Assembly: GCF_002102345.1 (NCBI RefSeq)
Contig: NZ_LQPP01000010.1
Location: forward strand, 25,523-89,522
Source: Mycolicibacterium peregrinum
Lineage (GTDB): Bacteria; Actinomycetota; Actinomycetes; Mycobacteriales; Mycobacteriaceae
Direction of reading: 5' to 3'
Length of the DNA: 64,000 nt
Shown here in pieces: positions 18,481-27,039 of the stretch (positions are counted from its first letter, which is position 1; the number at the start of each line of letters is the position of its first letter). Below the pieces are notes generated by a model. It did not search any database. It had not been told where the DNA came from and worked only from the letters and a program-made list of their open reading frames with translations. Made by a program: the position numbers and the translations under genes.

Positions 18481-19045
18481 GAGCCGCCGGTGGTGCAGCG
18501 GGCCCCGGCGGCGCAGCAGGTGGCCGCCCCGGCGAGTTGTACTCGTATCCCGGCGGCGGTGGGCCGTTGAGCGAGTAGTACCCAGGTGGCAGCGCCGGGC
18601 CCGCGGGAGCACTGCCCGGAGCCGGCGCGGTGACCGGGGTCTCGGAACCGGGAGCGTTGATCGACACGTAACCGGGCGGCAGCGGAGGTGCCGGGCCGGC
18701 GCCGGGAGGCGGTGCGACCCCTTCGGGTGCTCCTCCACCGCCCTGAAAGCCACCCGGGTCATGAGCCTGATGCCAGAGATCCCTGAGCGTGCCGACCGGG
18801 CCGCCACCGTACTGGCCCGAGCCGTACACCGGGTTGGCGATCTCGGGCACCTGCGGCGGACCAGCCGGTGCCGGAGGCGGGGGCGCGGCCAGGGCGGGAT
18901 CCGCCGGTGCGGGCGCTGGATCAGGGACGACGGGGTCCGCTGCGGCCTGTCCTGCCGCGGCCAGCACAGCACCGACGGCGGTCAGGCCTGCGATCGCGAG
19001 CTTGGCCCCCTTGATCGCGAGCGTGGCGCGGTGCGCTTCGGTCAT
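18470..19045 (-). CDS. Exported proline/glycine-rich protein of unknown function
   Basis: A 191-residue protein. Residues about 1-36 are a signal peptide (basic start, LAIAGLTAVGAVLAAAGQAAA, cleavage near ADP). The rest is low-complexity Pro/Ala/Gly sequence with a short ordered island GSGQYGGGPVGTLRDLWHQAHDPGGF and two related motifs, LPPGYVSINAPG and LPPGYYSLNGPP. No catalytic motif is seen. The mature protein is probably extended in the cell envelope. The tandem LPPGY-S-N motif is its only recognisable repeat. Confidence 0.7.
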   Translation of the reverse strand: MTEAHRATLAIKGAKLAIAGLTAVGAVLAAAGQAAADPVVPDPAPAPADPALAAPPPPAPAGPPQVPEIANPVYGSGQYGGGPVGTLRDLWHQAHDPGGFQGGGGAPEGVAPPPGAGPAPPLPPGYVSINAPGSETPVTAPAPGSAPAGPALPPGYYSLNGPPPPGYEYNSPGRPPAAPPGPAAPPAAPTP

Positions 19046-19214
19046 CTATCCGGTGGTCCTCTCTCGATGCACCCGCCAAACTCCTTCAGGAGTCAGGGCG
19101 GTCCGTGCATCGTCGCATACCGCCCCGGGGGCGCGCTGGGTTAGAGCGCCGCCGCCAGGACTTCTTCGACGCGTCCGGGCGACCCCGGTCGGCCTCGCGT
19201 GGCAGGCTGAATCC

Positions 19215-20438
19215 GTGTCTCGGGTACTGGTCGTCGGATCGGGTTTCGCCGGGCTGTGGGCAGCGCTCGGGGCCGCCAGACGCATCGACGAACTCGGAAC
19301 GGCGTCCGACGGCGTGCAGATCACCGTGGTCAGTGAGCGTCCCTTTCATGACATTCGCGTACGCAACTACGAGACCGATCTCGGTGATTGCCGAATCCCG
19401 TTGCACAACCTGCTGGATCCCGTCGGTGTGGATCACATTGTCGCCGAGGTCACCGCAATTGACGTCGAAGCCCGGAACGTCACGGCGCGCCAGGACGGCC
19501 GAACACGCGTCATCGGCTACGACCGGCTGGTGCTGGCCGCCGGCAGCCGGGTCGTGCGACCGAACGTTCCCGGGCTGGCCGAATTCGGTTTCGACGTCGA
19601 TACATTCGACGGTGCCAGGCGCCTCGCCGATCACCTCGACACGTTCGCCGCCAATCCGCAGATATCGGGCGCCGGCACAGTCGTTGTCGTCGGAGCGGGG
19701 CTCACCGGTATCGAGACCGCGTGCGAACTGCCCGCACGGCTCACCGCACTCTTCGATGGCCGCGTCGCACCGAAGGTCATACTCGTCGATCACAACCCGC
19801 AGGTCGGCTCGGATATGGGCGACTCGGCGCGTCCCGTGATCGAAACCGCATTGTCCGACAACGGAGTTCAGGTGATGACCGGTGTCGGCGTGACCGCCGT
19901 CGACATCGGTGCCGTTACCTTGTCATCCGGCGCGGTGGTACCGGCGGCAACCGTGGTGTGGTGTGCGGGAATGCGGGCCAACCCGCTGACTGCCCAACTG
20001 CCGGTGACCCTGGACCGGTTCGGTCGACTGCCCGTCGACGAGTACCTCCGCGTCGAGGGAGTGCCCGCGGTGTTCGCGGCCGGCGATGTGGCCGCCGCGC
20101 GGATCGACGACAGTCACCCGTCGGTGATGTCGTGCCAACACGGCAGGCCGATGGGGCGCTACGCCGGGTACAACGTGATCGGCGACCTCCTCGACCTGCC
20201 TATGCGTGCCCTTCGAATCCCTTGGTATGTCACCGTTCTCGATCTCGGTCCGGCCGGCGCGGTCTACACCGAGGGCTGGGACCGACAGGTCGTGGCCACG
20301 GGCACGGTGGCAAAGGCCACCAAGAAGACCATCAACACCGAACGGATCTATCCGCCGTTGACGGGCGATCGGCAGGCCCTGCTCGCAGCCGCCGCACCTG
20401 ACCTTCAGACCAGGCCGCCCCGAGGTTCGAACGAGTAG
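19215..20438 (+). CDS. NDH-2-like NAD(P)/FAD-dependent oxidoreductase
   Basis: A 407-residue flavoprotein starting with GTG at 19215, placed just before the FAD-binding strand RVLVVGSGFAGLWAALGAAR (GxGxxG). A second dinucleotide motif, VVVVGAGLTGIETACEL, binds NAD(P)H, and VPAVFAAGDVAAA is the C-terminal FAD contact. It resembles type II NADH dehydrogenases but is shorter, without the C-terminal membrane helix of the paralogue at 21109-22476. It probably oxidises NAD(P)H to a quinone or other acceptor. Confidence 0.85.
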   Translation: MSRVLVVGSGFAGLWAALGAARRIDELGTASDGVQITVVSERPFHDIRVRNYETDLGDCRIPLHNLLDPVGVDHIVAEVTAIDVEARNVTARQDGRTRVIGYDRLVLAAGSRVVRPNVPGLAEFGFDVDTFDGARRLADHLDTFAANPQISGAGTVVVVGAGLTGIETACELPARLTALFDGRVAPKVILVDHNPQVGSDMGDSARPVIETALSDNGVQVMTGVGVTAVDIGAVTLSSGAVVPAATVVWCAGMRANPLTAQLPVTLDRFGRLPVDEYLRVEGVPAVFAAGDVAAARIDDSHPSVMSCQHGRPMGRYAGYNVIGDLLDLPMRALRIPWYVTVLDLGPAGAVYTEGWDRQVVATGTVAKATKKTINTERIYPPLTGDRQALLAAAAPDLQTRPPRGSNE

Positions 20439-20483
20439 CGTTTGGCTGAAAAATGGGTCACGGACCGAATGCCGTCGGTGGCG

Positions 20484-20963
20484 TCAGTGGAACGAGAACT
20501 GCACGACCGCGTTGTTGCCGCCGCGGCAGGTCACCCAGTCGCCCTCTCTGACACACGCCATGGTGTAGGTCTGATGTGTCACGGGGCTGAATACGTTGAT
20601 CTGCACTGAATCCCCGGGAACCCGGAAATACTCCTGACGGACATTCTGGGCGAACGGGCACGAGGTGCTCTGGCCGGCCCAGATACCGCCGCTGCATTCC
20701 TTCATCTCCTCGCCCACCGGGCCGGCGCCCTGGGTGGTCAGCTCGTCGAGCTTCGCGAGGGTCTCGGCCCCCGCAACGCCGTTGACGAACAGGCCGGCGC
20801 GCTTCTGGAATTCGCGGATGACGGCTTCGGTCTGTGCGCCGAACTCGCCGTCGACCTGCAGGTGCGAATATGCCGGGTAGTCCAGGTTCAGCAGCGCCTG
20901 TAGCGTCGCGACCTGCTGACCCTGACTGCCGTTCTTCAATGTGACTGTCGGATATGGAGGCAT
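20484..20963 (-). CDS. Peptidoglycan-binding domain protein without signal peptide
   Basis: A 159-residue protein. Residues about 5-75 are a PG_binding_1 domain: VTLKNGSQGQQVATLQALLNL and LQVDGEFGAQTEAVIREFQKRAGL with the usual D-G-x-F/G...T..A...FQ pattern. The C-terminal half (about 85-159) has four cysteines and ends in beta-type sequence (REGDWVTCRGGNNAVVQFSFH); I do not recognise it. The start 20963 has GAGGAG upstream, and neither it nor a nearby ATG gives a signal peptide. A palindromic promoter element shared with two other genes lies 82-100 bases upstream. Confidence 0.75.
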   Translation of the reverse strand: MPPYPTVTLKNGSQGQQVATLQALLNLDYPAYSHLQVDGEFGAQTEAVIREFQKRAGLFVNGVAGAETLAKLDELTTQGAGPVGEEMKECSGGIWAGQSTSCPFAQNVRQEYFRVPGDSVQINVFSPVTHQTYTMACVREGDWVTCRGGNNAVVQFSFH

Positions 20964-21041
20964 GACAGGCGCTCCTCTCATCTCGGTGGCATGGAGCCAA
21001 CTGCTGATGATCGCAACGTATCTGCGTCCCGTGACCGCGGG

Positions 21042-21066
21042 CACGCGTAGCCGACTACTCGAAACG
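21042..21066. promoter_or_regulatory. Shared promoter element, copy A
   Basis: CACGCGTAG-CCGA-CTACTCGAAACG on the plus strand contains GTAG-N4-CTAC and ends with TCGAAACG. It lies 82 bases upstream of the PG-binding protein's start codon. Near-identical sites lie upstream of the DUF2278 gene (28996-29020) and the 107-residue gene (48605-48629). The right end runs into a 14-bp tandem duplication. Confidence 0.55.
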
Positions 21067-21087
21067 ATGTGGACGAAACGATGTGGA
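21060..21087. repeat. Tandem duplication of a 14-bp unit
   Basis: CGAAACGATGTGGA occurs twice without a gap (21060-21073 and 21074-21087). The first copy contains the CGAAACG end of the shared promoter element upstream of the PG-binding gene. It looks like a recent slip duplication or a second partial binding site. Confidence 0.7.
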
Positions 21088-21108
21088 CCAGCGGGTCGCC
21101 GGCACGTC

Positions 21109-22476
21109 CTAGCGGTCGTTTCCGTCCGGCGGCGACTCGGGCGGCGGCGGTGTCAGCGCGTCCCACGTGGTCCACGTATAGCGCTGCTCGGGAAGGCCGG
21201 TCGCGCCGAGCATGAATGCCCGGTGCCCGCGGTTCTCGCGGGCGATGGTGGTCAGCCAGGTAGTCACGGTGCTGACGCGGTTGCGTACGCCGGTGAGGAA
21301 TGCGATATGGATGAAACCCCAAGCCAGCCAACCGAAGAAGCCGGCGAGCTTGACCGGGCCGACCTGCAGCAGCGCCTGTCGGCGCGCGATGTACGCCGCC
21401 GAGCCGAGATCTCGGTAGCGGAACGGCCGCCGGGGTTTTCCGGCGAGTTCCCGGCGAACACACGAGGCCACGTGGAGCCCGCCCTGCATCGCATTCTCGG
21501 CGACACCCGGCAGGTTCTCCCGGCCGGCCAGATCGCCGATCACGAAGATTTCGGGACGGCCGTCGATCGAAAGATCCGGCCCCACCGCGATTCTCCCACT
21601 GCGATCAGCCTCGACTCCCAGCACCTTGGCGAGGTGGCGGGCGAATGGCACGGCTTCAACCCCGGCCGTCCACAACACGGTTCGTGCCGCGTACTGCTCG
21701 TCGGGACCACCGGCCTTCGGGGTGACAGTCACCCCGTCCCGGTTGACGTCGGTCACGTGGACTCCCATGTGCAGTTCCACGCCCAGTTTCTGCAGCGACT
21801 TCGTCGCCTTCTCCCCCAGCTCGGAACAGAAGGCCTTCAGCACCCGTTCCCCGCCGTCGAACAGCAACACCCGGGCTTCCTTGGGCTCGATGCTGTGGAA
21901 CTCGTGAGCCAAGGTGCGCGTGGCCATCTCGCGGATCTGCCCGGCCAGCTCGACCCCGGTCGGACCGCCGCCGGCGACAGCGAACGTGAGCCAACCGTCA
22001 CGCTCCGGACCCGGTGGCAGCGTCTCGGCGATCTCGAATGCCGTGAAAACCCGCTGCCGGATGTTGAGTGCGTCGTCGAGTGTCTTCATTCCGGGCGCCC
22101 ACTCCGCGAAATGCTCTTTGCCGAAGTAGGACTGCTGCATGCCCGCGGCCACGACGAGGACGTCGTAGTCGAGGGTGAACGTCGTCTCATCCGGCCGGCG
22201 GGCCGTGACCCGGCGCAACTCGGGGTCGAGGTCGATCGCGTCACCGAGCAACGTGGTGACGTTGCGGTGACGCTCGAACTCCTCGCGTAGCGGTCGGCTG
22301 ATCTGGCCGAAGCCCAACGTCCCGGTGGCGCATTGGTAGAGCAGCGGCTGGAACAGGTGTCCGGCAGCCCGATCGAGCAGGGTCACGTCGACGTCGACTC
22401 CGCCCAATCGACGCGCGCAGAACAGCCCGCCGAATCCCCCACCGATGATCAACACTCTCTTCCGACTGTTGCCCAC
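21109..22476 (-). CDS. ndh: Type II NADH dehydrogenase (NDH-2)
   Basis: A 455-residue single-subunit NADH:quinone oxidoreductase. FAD site: VLIIGGGFGGLFCARRL (residues 8-24). NADH site: FAVAGGGPTGVELAGQIREMA. Quinone/FAD contacts: EIFVIGDLAG and NAMQGGLHVA. Near residue 375-400 the segment KLAGFFGWLAWGFIHIAFLTG is the C-terminal membrane anchor typical of mycobacterial Ndh. The C-terminal tail is Pro-rich. It feeds electrons from NADH to menaquinone without proton pumping. Several NDH-2 paralogues are common, so it may be ndh or ndhA. Confidence 0.88.
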   Translation of the reverse strand: MGNSRKRVLIIGGGFGGLFCARRLGGVDVDVTLLDRAAGHLFQPLLYQCATGTLGFGQISRPLREEFERHRNVTTLLGDAIDLDPELRRVTARRPDETTFTLDYDVLVVAAGMQQSYFGKEHFAEWAPGMKTLDDALNIRQRVFTAFEIAETLPPGPERDGWLTFAVAGGGPTGVELAGQIREMATRTLAHEFHSIEPKEARVLLFDGGERVLKAFCSELGEKATKSLQKLGVELHMGVHVTDVNRDGVTVTPKAGGPDEQYAARTVLWTAGVEAVPFARHLAKVLGVEADRSGRIAVGPDLSIDGRPEIFVIGDLAGRENLPGVAENAMQGGLHVASCVRRELAGKPRRPFRYRDLGSAAYIARRQALLQVGPVKLAGFFGWLAWGFIHIAFLTGVRNRVSTVTTWLTTIARENRGHRAFMLGATGLPEQRYTWTTWDALTPPPPESPPDGNDR

Positions 22477-22486
22477 AACTAGGAGG

Positions 22487-23656
22487 TTAACCGTCGTCGC
22501 TGGAAATGCGACCGTGCAGCGCGGATGCGCGCAACGTCAGGTGGTTGCGCTCGGCCACCGAATGCGCCTCGGCCGCAGCCTGCACGTACAGCCGTGCCGC
22601 CGTTGAGATGTCCCCGGCCCGCTCGTGAAGGTAAGCCGCCGCAGCGGTGTATCGCGGCAACGCCGGGTCCAGTTCGGCGAGCGCGGCCAAACCTGCCCGC
22701 GGCCCGTCGGCTTCACCTAACGCGACTGCGCGGTTGAGGCGTACCACCGGGCTGTCGGTGAGTGCGACGAGTTCGTCGTACCACTCGACGATCTGCACCC
22801 AGTCTGTCTCCTCGGCGGACTGGGCGTCGGCGTGCAGCGCCGCCACCGCCGCCTGGGCCTGATACTCCCCGAGCCGGTCGCGGGCCAGGGCGGCTTGCAG
22901 GAAGTACACACCCTCGGTGATCAGATCGCGCCGCCACAGTGCGCGGTCCTGCTCGGCGAGAGGAACCAGGGTCCCGTCGGCCCGGGTACGCGCCGGGCGC
23001 CTGGCGTGGTGCAGCAGGAACAACGCAAGCAGACCGCTGACTTCCGGATCGTCGGTGGTCCGGGCGAGCTGACGGACGAGCCTGATCGCCTCGGCGGCCA
23101 GGTCGACATCGCCGCTGTAGCCCTCGTTGAACACCAGATACAGCACCCGCAGCACGGTGCGCAGGTCGCCGGGACGATCCATCCGAACCGCGGACACGGT
23201 GCGCTTGGCGCGGCTGATCCGTTGCGCCATCGTCGCTTCCGGCACCAGATACGCCTGCGCGATCTGGCGGGTGGTCAAGCCTCCGACCGCACGCAGTGTC
23301 AGGGCGACAGCGGCCGAGGAGGTCAGGCTCGGGTGCGCGCACAGGAAGTAGAGCTGCAAGGTGTCGTCCACCGCGGCGGCCGGCCCGGCGGCCGGCTCCG
23401 CAGAAACCCGGGCCTCGCGGTTCCGCCGAGCAGCATCGGACCGGGTGAGGTCGAGGAACCTGCGCCACGCCGTGGTGATCAACCAGCCCTTGGCATCGTC
23501 GGGCCGCCCGTGCGGCCAGGTTTCCCAGGCCCGGACCAAGGCCTCCTGCACGGCGTCCTCTGCCGTCGCGAAGTCCGCACCGCGATGGACGAGGGCAGCC
23601 AGAACACCGGGAATCAGATCCCGGAGTCGGGCCTCGTCCACCGCACCGGGGTCCAT
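22487..23656 (-). CDS. ECF sigma factor of the ECF42 type
   Basis: A 389-residue sigma factor, twice the usual ECF length. Region 2 is near the N-terminus (DFATAEDAVQEALVRAWETWP and the KGWLITTAWRRFLDLTRSD segment), region 4 follows (ALTLRAVGGLTTRQIAQAYLVPEATMAQRISRAKRTV), and about 200 C-terminal residues form helical TPR-like repeats (DLAAEAIRLVRQL, EYQAQAAVAALHADAQ, PRYTAAAAYLHERAGD). This layout and the neighbouring DGPF gene define ECF42. No anti-sigma gene is next to it; the C-terminal domain is thought to control activity. Its ATG overlaps the stop of the DGPF gene. Confidence 0.9.
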   Translation of the reverse strand: MDPGAVDEARLRDLIPGVLAALVHRGADFATAEDAVQEALVRAWETWPHGRPDDAKGWLITTAWRRFLDLTRSDAARRNREARVSAEPAAGPAAAVDDTLQLYFLCAHPSLTSSAAVALTLRAVGGLTTRQIAQAYLVPEATMAQRISRAKRTVSAVRMDRPGDLRTVLRVLYLVFNEGYSGDVDLAAEAIRLVRQLARTTDDPEVSGLLALFLLHHARRPARTRADGTLVPLAEQDRALWRRDLITEGVYFLQAALARDRLGEYQAQAAVAALHADAQSAEETDWVQIVEWYDELVALTDSPVVRLNRAVALGEADGPRAGLAALAELDPALPRYTAAAAYLHERAGDISTAARLYVQAAAEAHSVAERNHLTLRASALHGRISSDDG

Positions 23657-24063
23657 CAGTCGGTGACAGTCGGTGGGGCGGTCAGGAACGGACGCACCTC
23701 CAGCCACTCGTGGATGGGCCGCCCGCCCGCACCCGGTGCCGCGGACAGTTCGCCGGCCAATGCGACCGCCCGGTCGTAGGAGTCGACGTCGACGACCATC
23801 CACCCTGCGATCAGGTCCTTGGTCTCGGCGAACGGGCCGTCGGTCACCGGTGGCTTGCCCTCGCCGCCGTACTGGACCCAGCTGCCCTCCGGGGCCAGGG
23901 CCTGGCTGTCGACGTACTCGCCACTGTCCTTGAGCCGATCCGCGAAATCGTTCATGTACCGGATGTGGGCCTCGATCTCGTCCGGGGTCCACTGGTCCAT
24001 CGGAATGTCGTTGACCGACGCGGGGGCACCCCGGTAGTGCTTGAGAAACAGGTACTTGGCCAT
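23656..24063 (-). CDS. YCII/DGPF domain protein, ECF42 partner
   Basis: A 135-residue protein of the YCII fold. It carries the name-giving sequence TDGPFAETKDLIAGWMVVDVDSYDRAVALAGELSAAPG and the GEIEVRP-like tail (IHEWLEVRPF). The start at 24063 is preceded by AGGGAGA. It is translationally coupled to the ECF42 sigma gene (ATGA). DGPF proteins are the standard genomic partners and probable targets of ECF42 sigma factors; their reaction is unknown. Confidence 0.88.
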   Translation of the reverse strand: MAKYLFLKHYRGAPASVNDIPMDQWTPDEIEAHIRYMNDFADRLKDSGEYVDSQALAPEGSWVQYGGEGKPPVTDGPFAETKDLIAGWMVVDVDSYDRAVALAGELSAAPGAGGRPIHEWLEVRPFLTAPPTVTD

Positions 24064-24295
24064 GAGATTCTCCCTTCGGATTCGCAACCCGGGTCGGTCG
24101 CTCACAACGGGGACGGAGCCGCCACGGTGTTCTCGACATCGAAGCCCAAAATATTTCTGATCTCATGTCGGGCCACGTCACACGGGTACAGGATGACGTA
24201 TACGCCCGTCGTCCGACCTCAGGTGCACAACCGATCAGTTCGATTGGCTAAGCTTCGACTATCCAAGTTCAGATTCGAGCACCGAGGTGGCATTC

Positions 24296-24532
24296 ATGTT
24301 CCTGAGCAAGGCAGCCGTGGCGACCTTCGCGGCCGCAGGCCTGATCGGAGCCGCACTCGGCCTCGGCGCGGCCACCGCGAGCGCCGATCCCGATCCGAGC
24401 CTCCCGCCGCCGCCGAACGCGCCGAAGAAGCCGGCCGAGACGTGGCAGGGCCACCCGATGGTCTGGTGGAACCTGCCCGCCGGCGGTCACTGGGGCGTCT
24501 GGGTCAACGGCGACTTCCTTCCGTTCACCTGA
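24296..24532 (+). CDS. Small exported protein, unknown function
   Basis: A 78-residue protein. Residues 1-30 are a signal peptide (FLSKAAVATFAAAGLIGAALGLGAATASA) with cleavage before DPD. The mature 48 residues begin with a Pro-rich stretch (SLPPPPNAPKKPAE) and end with an aromatic-rich segment containing MVWWNLPAGGHWGVWVNGDF. The ATG at 24296 has GAGGTGG upstream; a GTG three codons earlier is possible. I do not recognise the family, but the exported architecture is clear. Confidence 0.65.
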   Translation: MFLSKAAVATFAAAGLIGAALGLGAATASADPDPSLPPPPNAPKKPAETWQGHPMVWWNLPAGGHWGVWVNGDFLPFT

Positions 24533-24556
24533 TCCAGCACCGAACCTGACGGCCAG

Positions 24557-25405
24557 ATGACGTCCGTCGAGGCCATCGCCGCGGTCCCGTTCATCGACGG
24601 GATCGTCTACGGCGAGGGGCCGCGTTGGCACGGTGACCGCCTGTGGTTCACCGACGGCCTGGCCGGCCGGGTTTACTCGGCCGGCGCCGCCGGTGACCTC
24701 GCGGTCGAGGTAGAACTCGCGCGCGCCTCCGGACTCGGGTGGCTACCCGACGGGACGCTCGTGGTGTCGACTCTCTTCTCGGCGGAGCTGCACCACGCCG
24801 ACGCGCACGGAAACGTGACGGCCGGCTACGACCTGAGCGACATCGCGTGGTCCACCAACGATCTGCTGGTCGCGCCGGACGGTCGGACGTATCTCGACCT
24901 CTATATCGCCGACGGCCGCGGCCTGACGGGCGGGATCGGACTGGTCGCCCCCGACGGCGCCGTGCGCATTGTCGCCACCGGACTTTCGATGCCCAACGGC
25001 CTCGGACTGCTGCCCGACGAATCGACCCTGGTGGTCAGCGAGACACGCGGTTCCCGCCTGTTGGCGTTCACCGCCGGTCCCGACGGCAACCTGGGAACAC
25101 CGACCGTGTTCGCCGACCTGGGCCCGGACCGGCATCCTGACGGACTGTGCGTCGACACCGCGGGCGGAGTGTGGGTCGGCTCGTATGACACCGGAGAGTT
25201 CCTGCGCGTCGTCGCCGGCGGCGAGATAACGCACCGCATCGAGATCGACCGCGGATGGGCGGTGGCTCCGGCGCTGGGCGGCCCCGACGGGCGGACGCTC
25301 TACCTGGTGGTCGACGAGACGAGCCACGAAGATCTGTTGGCGGGCAAGTCGACTGGACGGATCCTGCAGGCGCGCGTCGACGTTCCCGGGCTGGGGTCGC
25401 CCTGA
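24557..25405 (+). CDS. SMP-30/gluconolactonase (LRE) family hydrolase
   Basis: A 282-residue six-bladed beta-propeller lactonase. The divalent-metal ligands of the family are visible: Glu in YGEGPRW (residue about 20), Asn in MPNGLGLLP (about 147) and Asp in HPDGLCVD (about 197). The blades repeat G-L-x-x-L-P-D-x-S/T-L-V-V-S sequences. It would open a sugar or other lactone in the cytosol. It is 24 bases downstream of the small exported protein gene but on its own has no pathway neighbours. Confidence 0.88.
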   Translation: MTSVEAIAAVPFIDGIVYGEGPRWHGDRLWFTDGLAGRVYSAGAAGDLAVEVELARASGLGWLPDGTLVVSTLFSAELHHADAHGNVTAGYDLSDIAWSTNDLLVAPDGRTYLDLYIADGRGLTGGIGLVAPDGAVRIVATGLSMPNGLGLLPDESTLVVSETRGSRLLAFTAGPDGNLGTPTVFADLGPDRHPDGLCVDTAGGVWVGSYDTGEFLRVVAGGEITHRIEIDRGWAVAPALGGPDGRTLYLVVDETSHEDLLAGKSTGRILQARVDVPGLGSP

Positions 25406-25414
25406 TCGCCTGAC

Positions 25415-26974
25415 TCAGTTGTCGGGCTCTGCGCTCTCGTCGTCCTCGGGCTCCTCGGCCGGGGCCGCTTCCAAGGGGACGCTTTCCGCGCGCGGCGTGC
25501 CGACAGTCGACGTGTTGTCGGCCGGTTGTAGGCGGACCACCTGGCCCACCGCCCGGCGCAGCCCGGGCGGTCCTTCTTTCCGGAAGAACTCACCGATGCG
25601 TCCGGCGCGGTACCGCAGCGGGGAGCCGAGCAACTCACCCATCACCACGCCACTGCCGAGTGCCAATGCCGTCGCTGCCGCGCTCAGCAGGTGTGCAAGC
25701 CCCTCACCGAACTTCTCGTCGACGGCGAAGGCGAACACCGCCCAGAACACCGAGAGGCCGGGCAGCATCGGCATGATGCCGGCGGTGGCCGTCACCAATG
25801 CGGGAGACTGCCGCCGAATGGAGATCAACGTCGCCAGGAAACCGACGCCGACGGCCGCGATCCCGGTGGCCGCCCACTGGCCGAACCCGGCCGTCCCGAG
25901 TCCGATCAGCGTCAGCTCCGCCAGACCGGCCGCCAGACCGGCGGTGGGCAATGACCGCAGCGGTGCATAACTGGCCATGGTGAGGCAGATCCCGGCCAGC
26001 GCGGCACCCACTACCGCCAGGACGATCGGCAGCGGTCCTCTCGGCGTGATGAACGTGCCTGCCGTGTTGACGTGCAGTTCGATCTGGATACCCAGCAGGG
26101 TTGCGGCCTGCAGGGCACCGGTGATGCCCACGACGATTCCCGCGGTGAGAAACACGGCGTCACCGAGCCGCGCGACCGCGGTGACCATGTAGCCGGTCAA
26201 CGCGTCCTGCACGGCACCGACCAGGGTCATGCCGGACAGCAGCAACACGATTCCGGTGGCGACGAGCGCGCTGAGACCCTGACCCGTGTACCGGTAGGCC
26301 GCCAGCGCGATCAGAGTCGCGATCGCCGCCCCGACCGCGTGCTGAAAGAAGAACGGCGTGCCGATCCGATTCAGCAGACGGCCGACCCGGTCGATCAGCG
26401 CAGCCGTCACGGTGGCCAGCAGACAGGTCAACCAGTTGCCGCCCAGCAGCATCGCGATACCGAGCGCGAACCCCGCCCACCCGGCGGTCGCGAGCCACCG
26501 AGGAAACGGATGCGGGCTCTCGGTCAGCTCGTCCATGGCCTCGTGCGCCTCATCGACGGTGATACCGCCGGAGGTGATGCGCCGCACCAGACGGTCGAGT
26601 TCGGCCAGCCTGGTGTAGTCGGTCGACCTGGTCCGCACCGCCCGCATGATCGTGACCGGAGGGCTGTCCGTGGTGGGCAGTGCCGACACGATGATGGTCG
26701 CGACGGTGATGTCGACGACGCAGTCGGTCAGCCGGTAAGCCTGGGCGACGTCCTGGGTGGTGGCGACGACGTCCGCGGTACCCGACCCCGACGAGAGCAT
26801 CACCTCGGCGAGCCGAATGGTCAGGTCGAGGACCTTGCGGGTGTGTACATCACCCATGCCGGCCGACGCGCGACTGCGCCGGCCTGCCACCGGTGCCGGA
26901 TCACGACGCCCACGCAGGGCCATGCGCAGCCCGCCACGCAAGCGGTCCCTGCCGTTCGATCCTTCCTCAGCCAT
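25415..26974 (-). CDS. Threonine/serine exporter family membrane protein (ThrE-like)
   Basis: A 519-residue protein of the ThrE family (DUF1212 plus DUF3815 regions in one chain). A basic N-terminal tail is followed by VLDLTIRLAEVMLSSGSGTADVVATTQDVAQAYRL, which resembles the conserved soluble domain, and then about ten hydrophobic segments between residues 160 and 440. The tail is acidic and Pro/Ala-rich. ThrE of Corynebacterium exports threonine and serine; the mycobacterial homologue (Rv3737 type) has the same size. Substrate is inferred from family. Confidence 0.85.
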   Translation of the reverse strand: MAEEGSNGRDRLRGGLRMALRGRRDPAPVAGRRSRASAGMGDVHTRKVLDLTIRLAEVMLSSGSGTADVVATTQDVAQAYRLTDCVVDITVATIIVSALPTTDSPPVTIMRAVRTRSTDYTRLAELDRLVRRITSGGITVDEAHEAMDELTESPHPFPRWLATAGWAGFALGIAMLLGGNWLTCLLATVTAALIDRVGRLLNRIGTPFFFQHAVGAAIATLIALAAYRYTGQGLSALVATGIVLLLSGMTLVGAVQDALTGYMVTAVARLGDAVFLTAGIVVGITGALQAATLLGIQIELHVNTAGTFITPRGPLPIVLAVVGAALAGICLTMASYAPLRSLPTAGLAAGLAELTLIGLGTAGFGQWAATGIAAVGVGFLATLISIRRQSPALVTATAGIMPMLPGLSVFWAVFAFAVDEKFGEGLAHLLSAAATALALGSGVVMGELLGSPLRYRAGRIGEFFRKEGPPGLRRAVGQVVRLQPADNTSTVGTPRAESVPLEAAPAEEPEDDESAEPDN

Positions 26975-27039
26975 TTGTGTGCAGCGTAGTCATGAACCGC
27001 CGCGGGCCGGTGGAAGCCGGGCTGCCCAGTCGGTTCAGG

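Noticed and set aside
21042..21087. SigF-type promoter as explanation of the shared element
   Set aside because: Copy A has GTTT-N15-GAGTA, but copies B and C lack a matching -35, so a SigF promoter does not explain the conservation.
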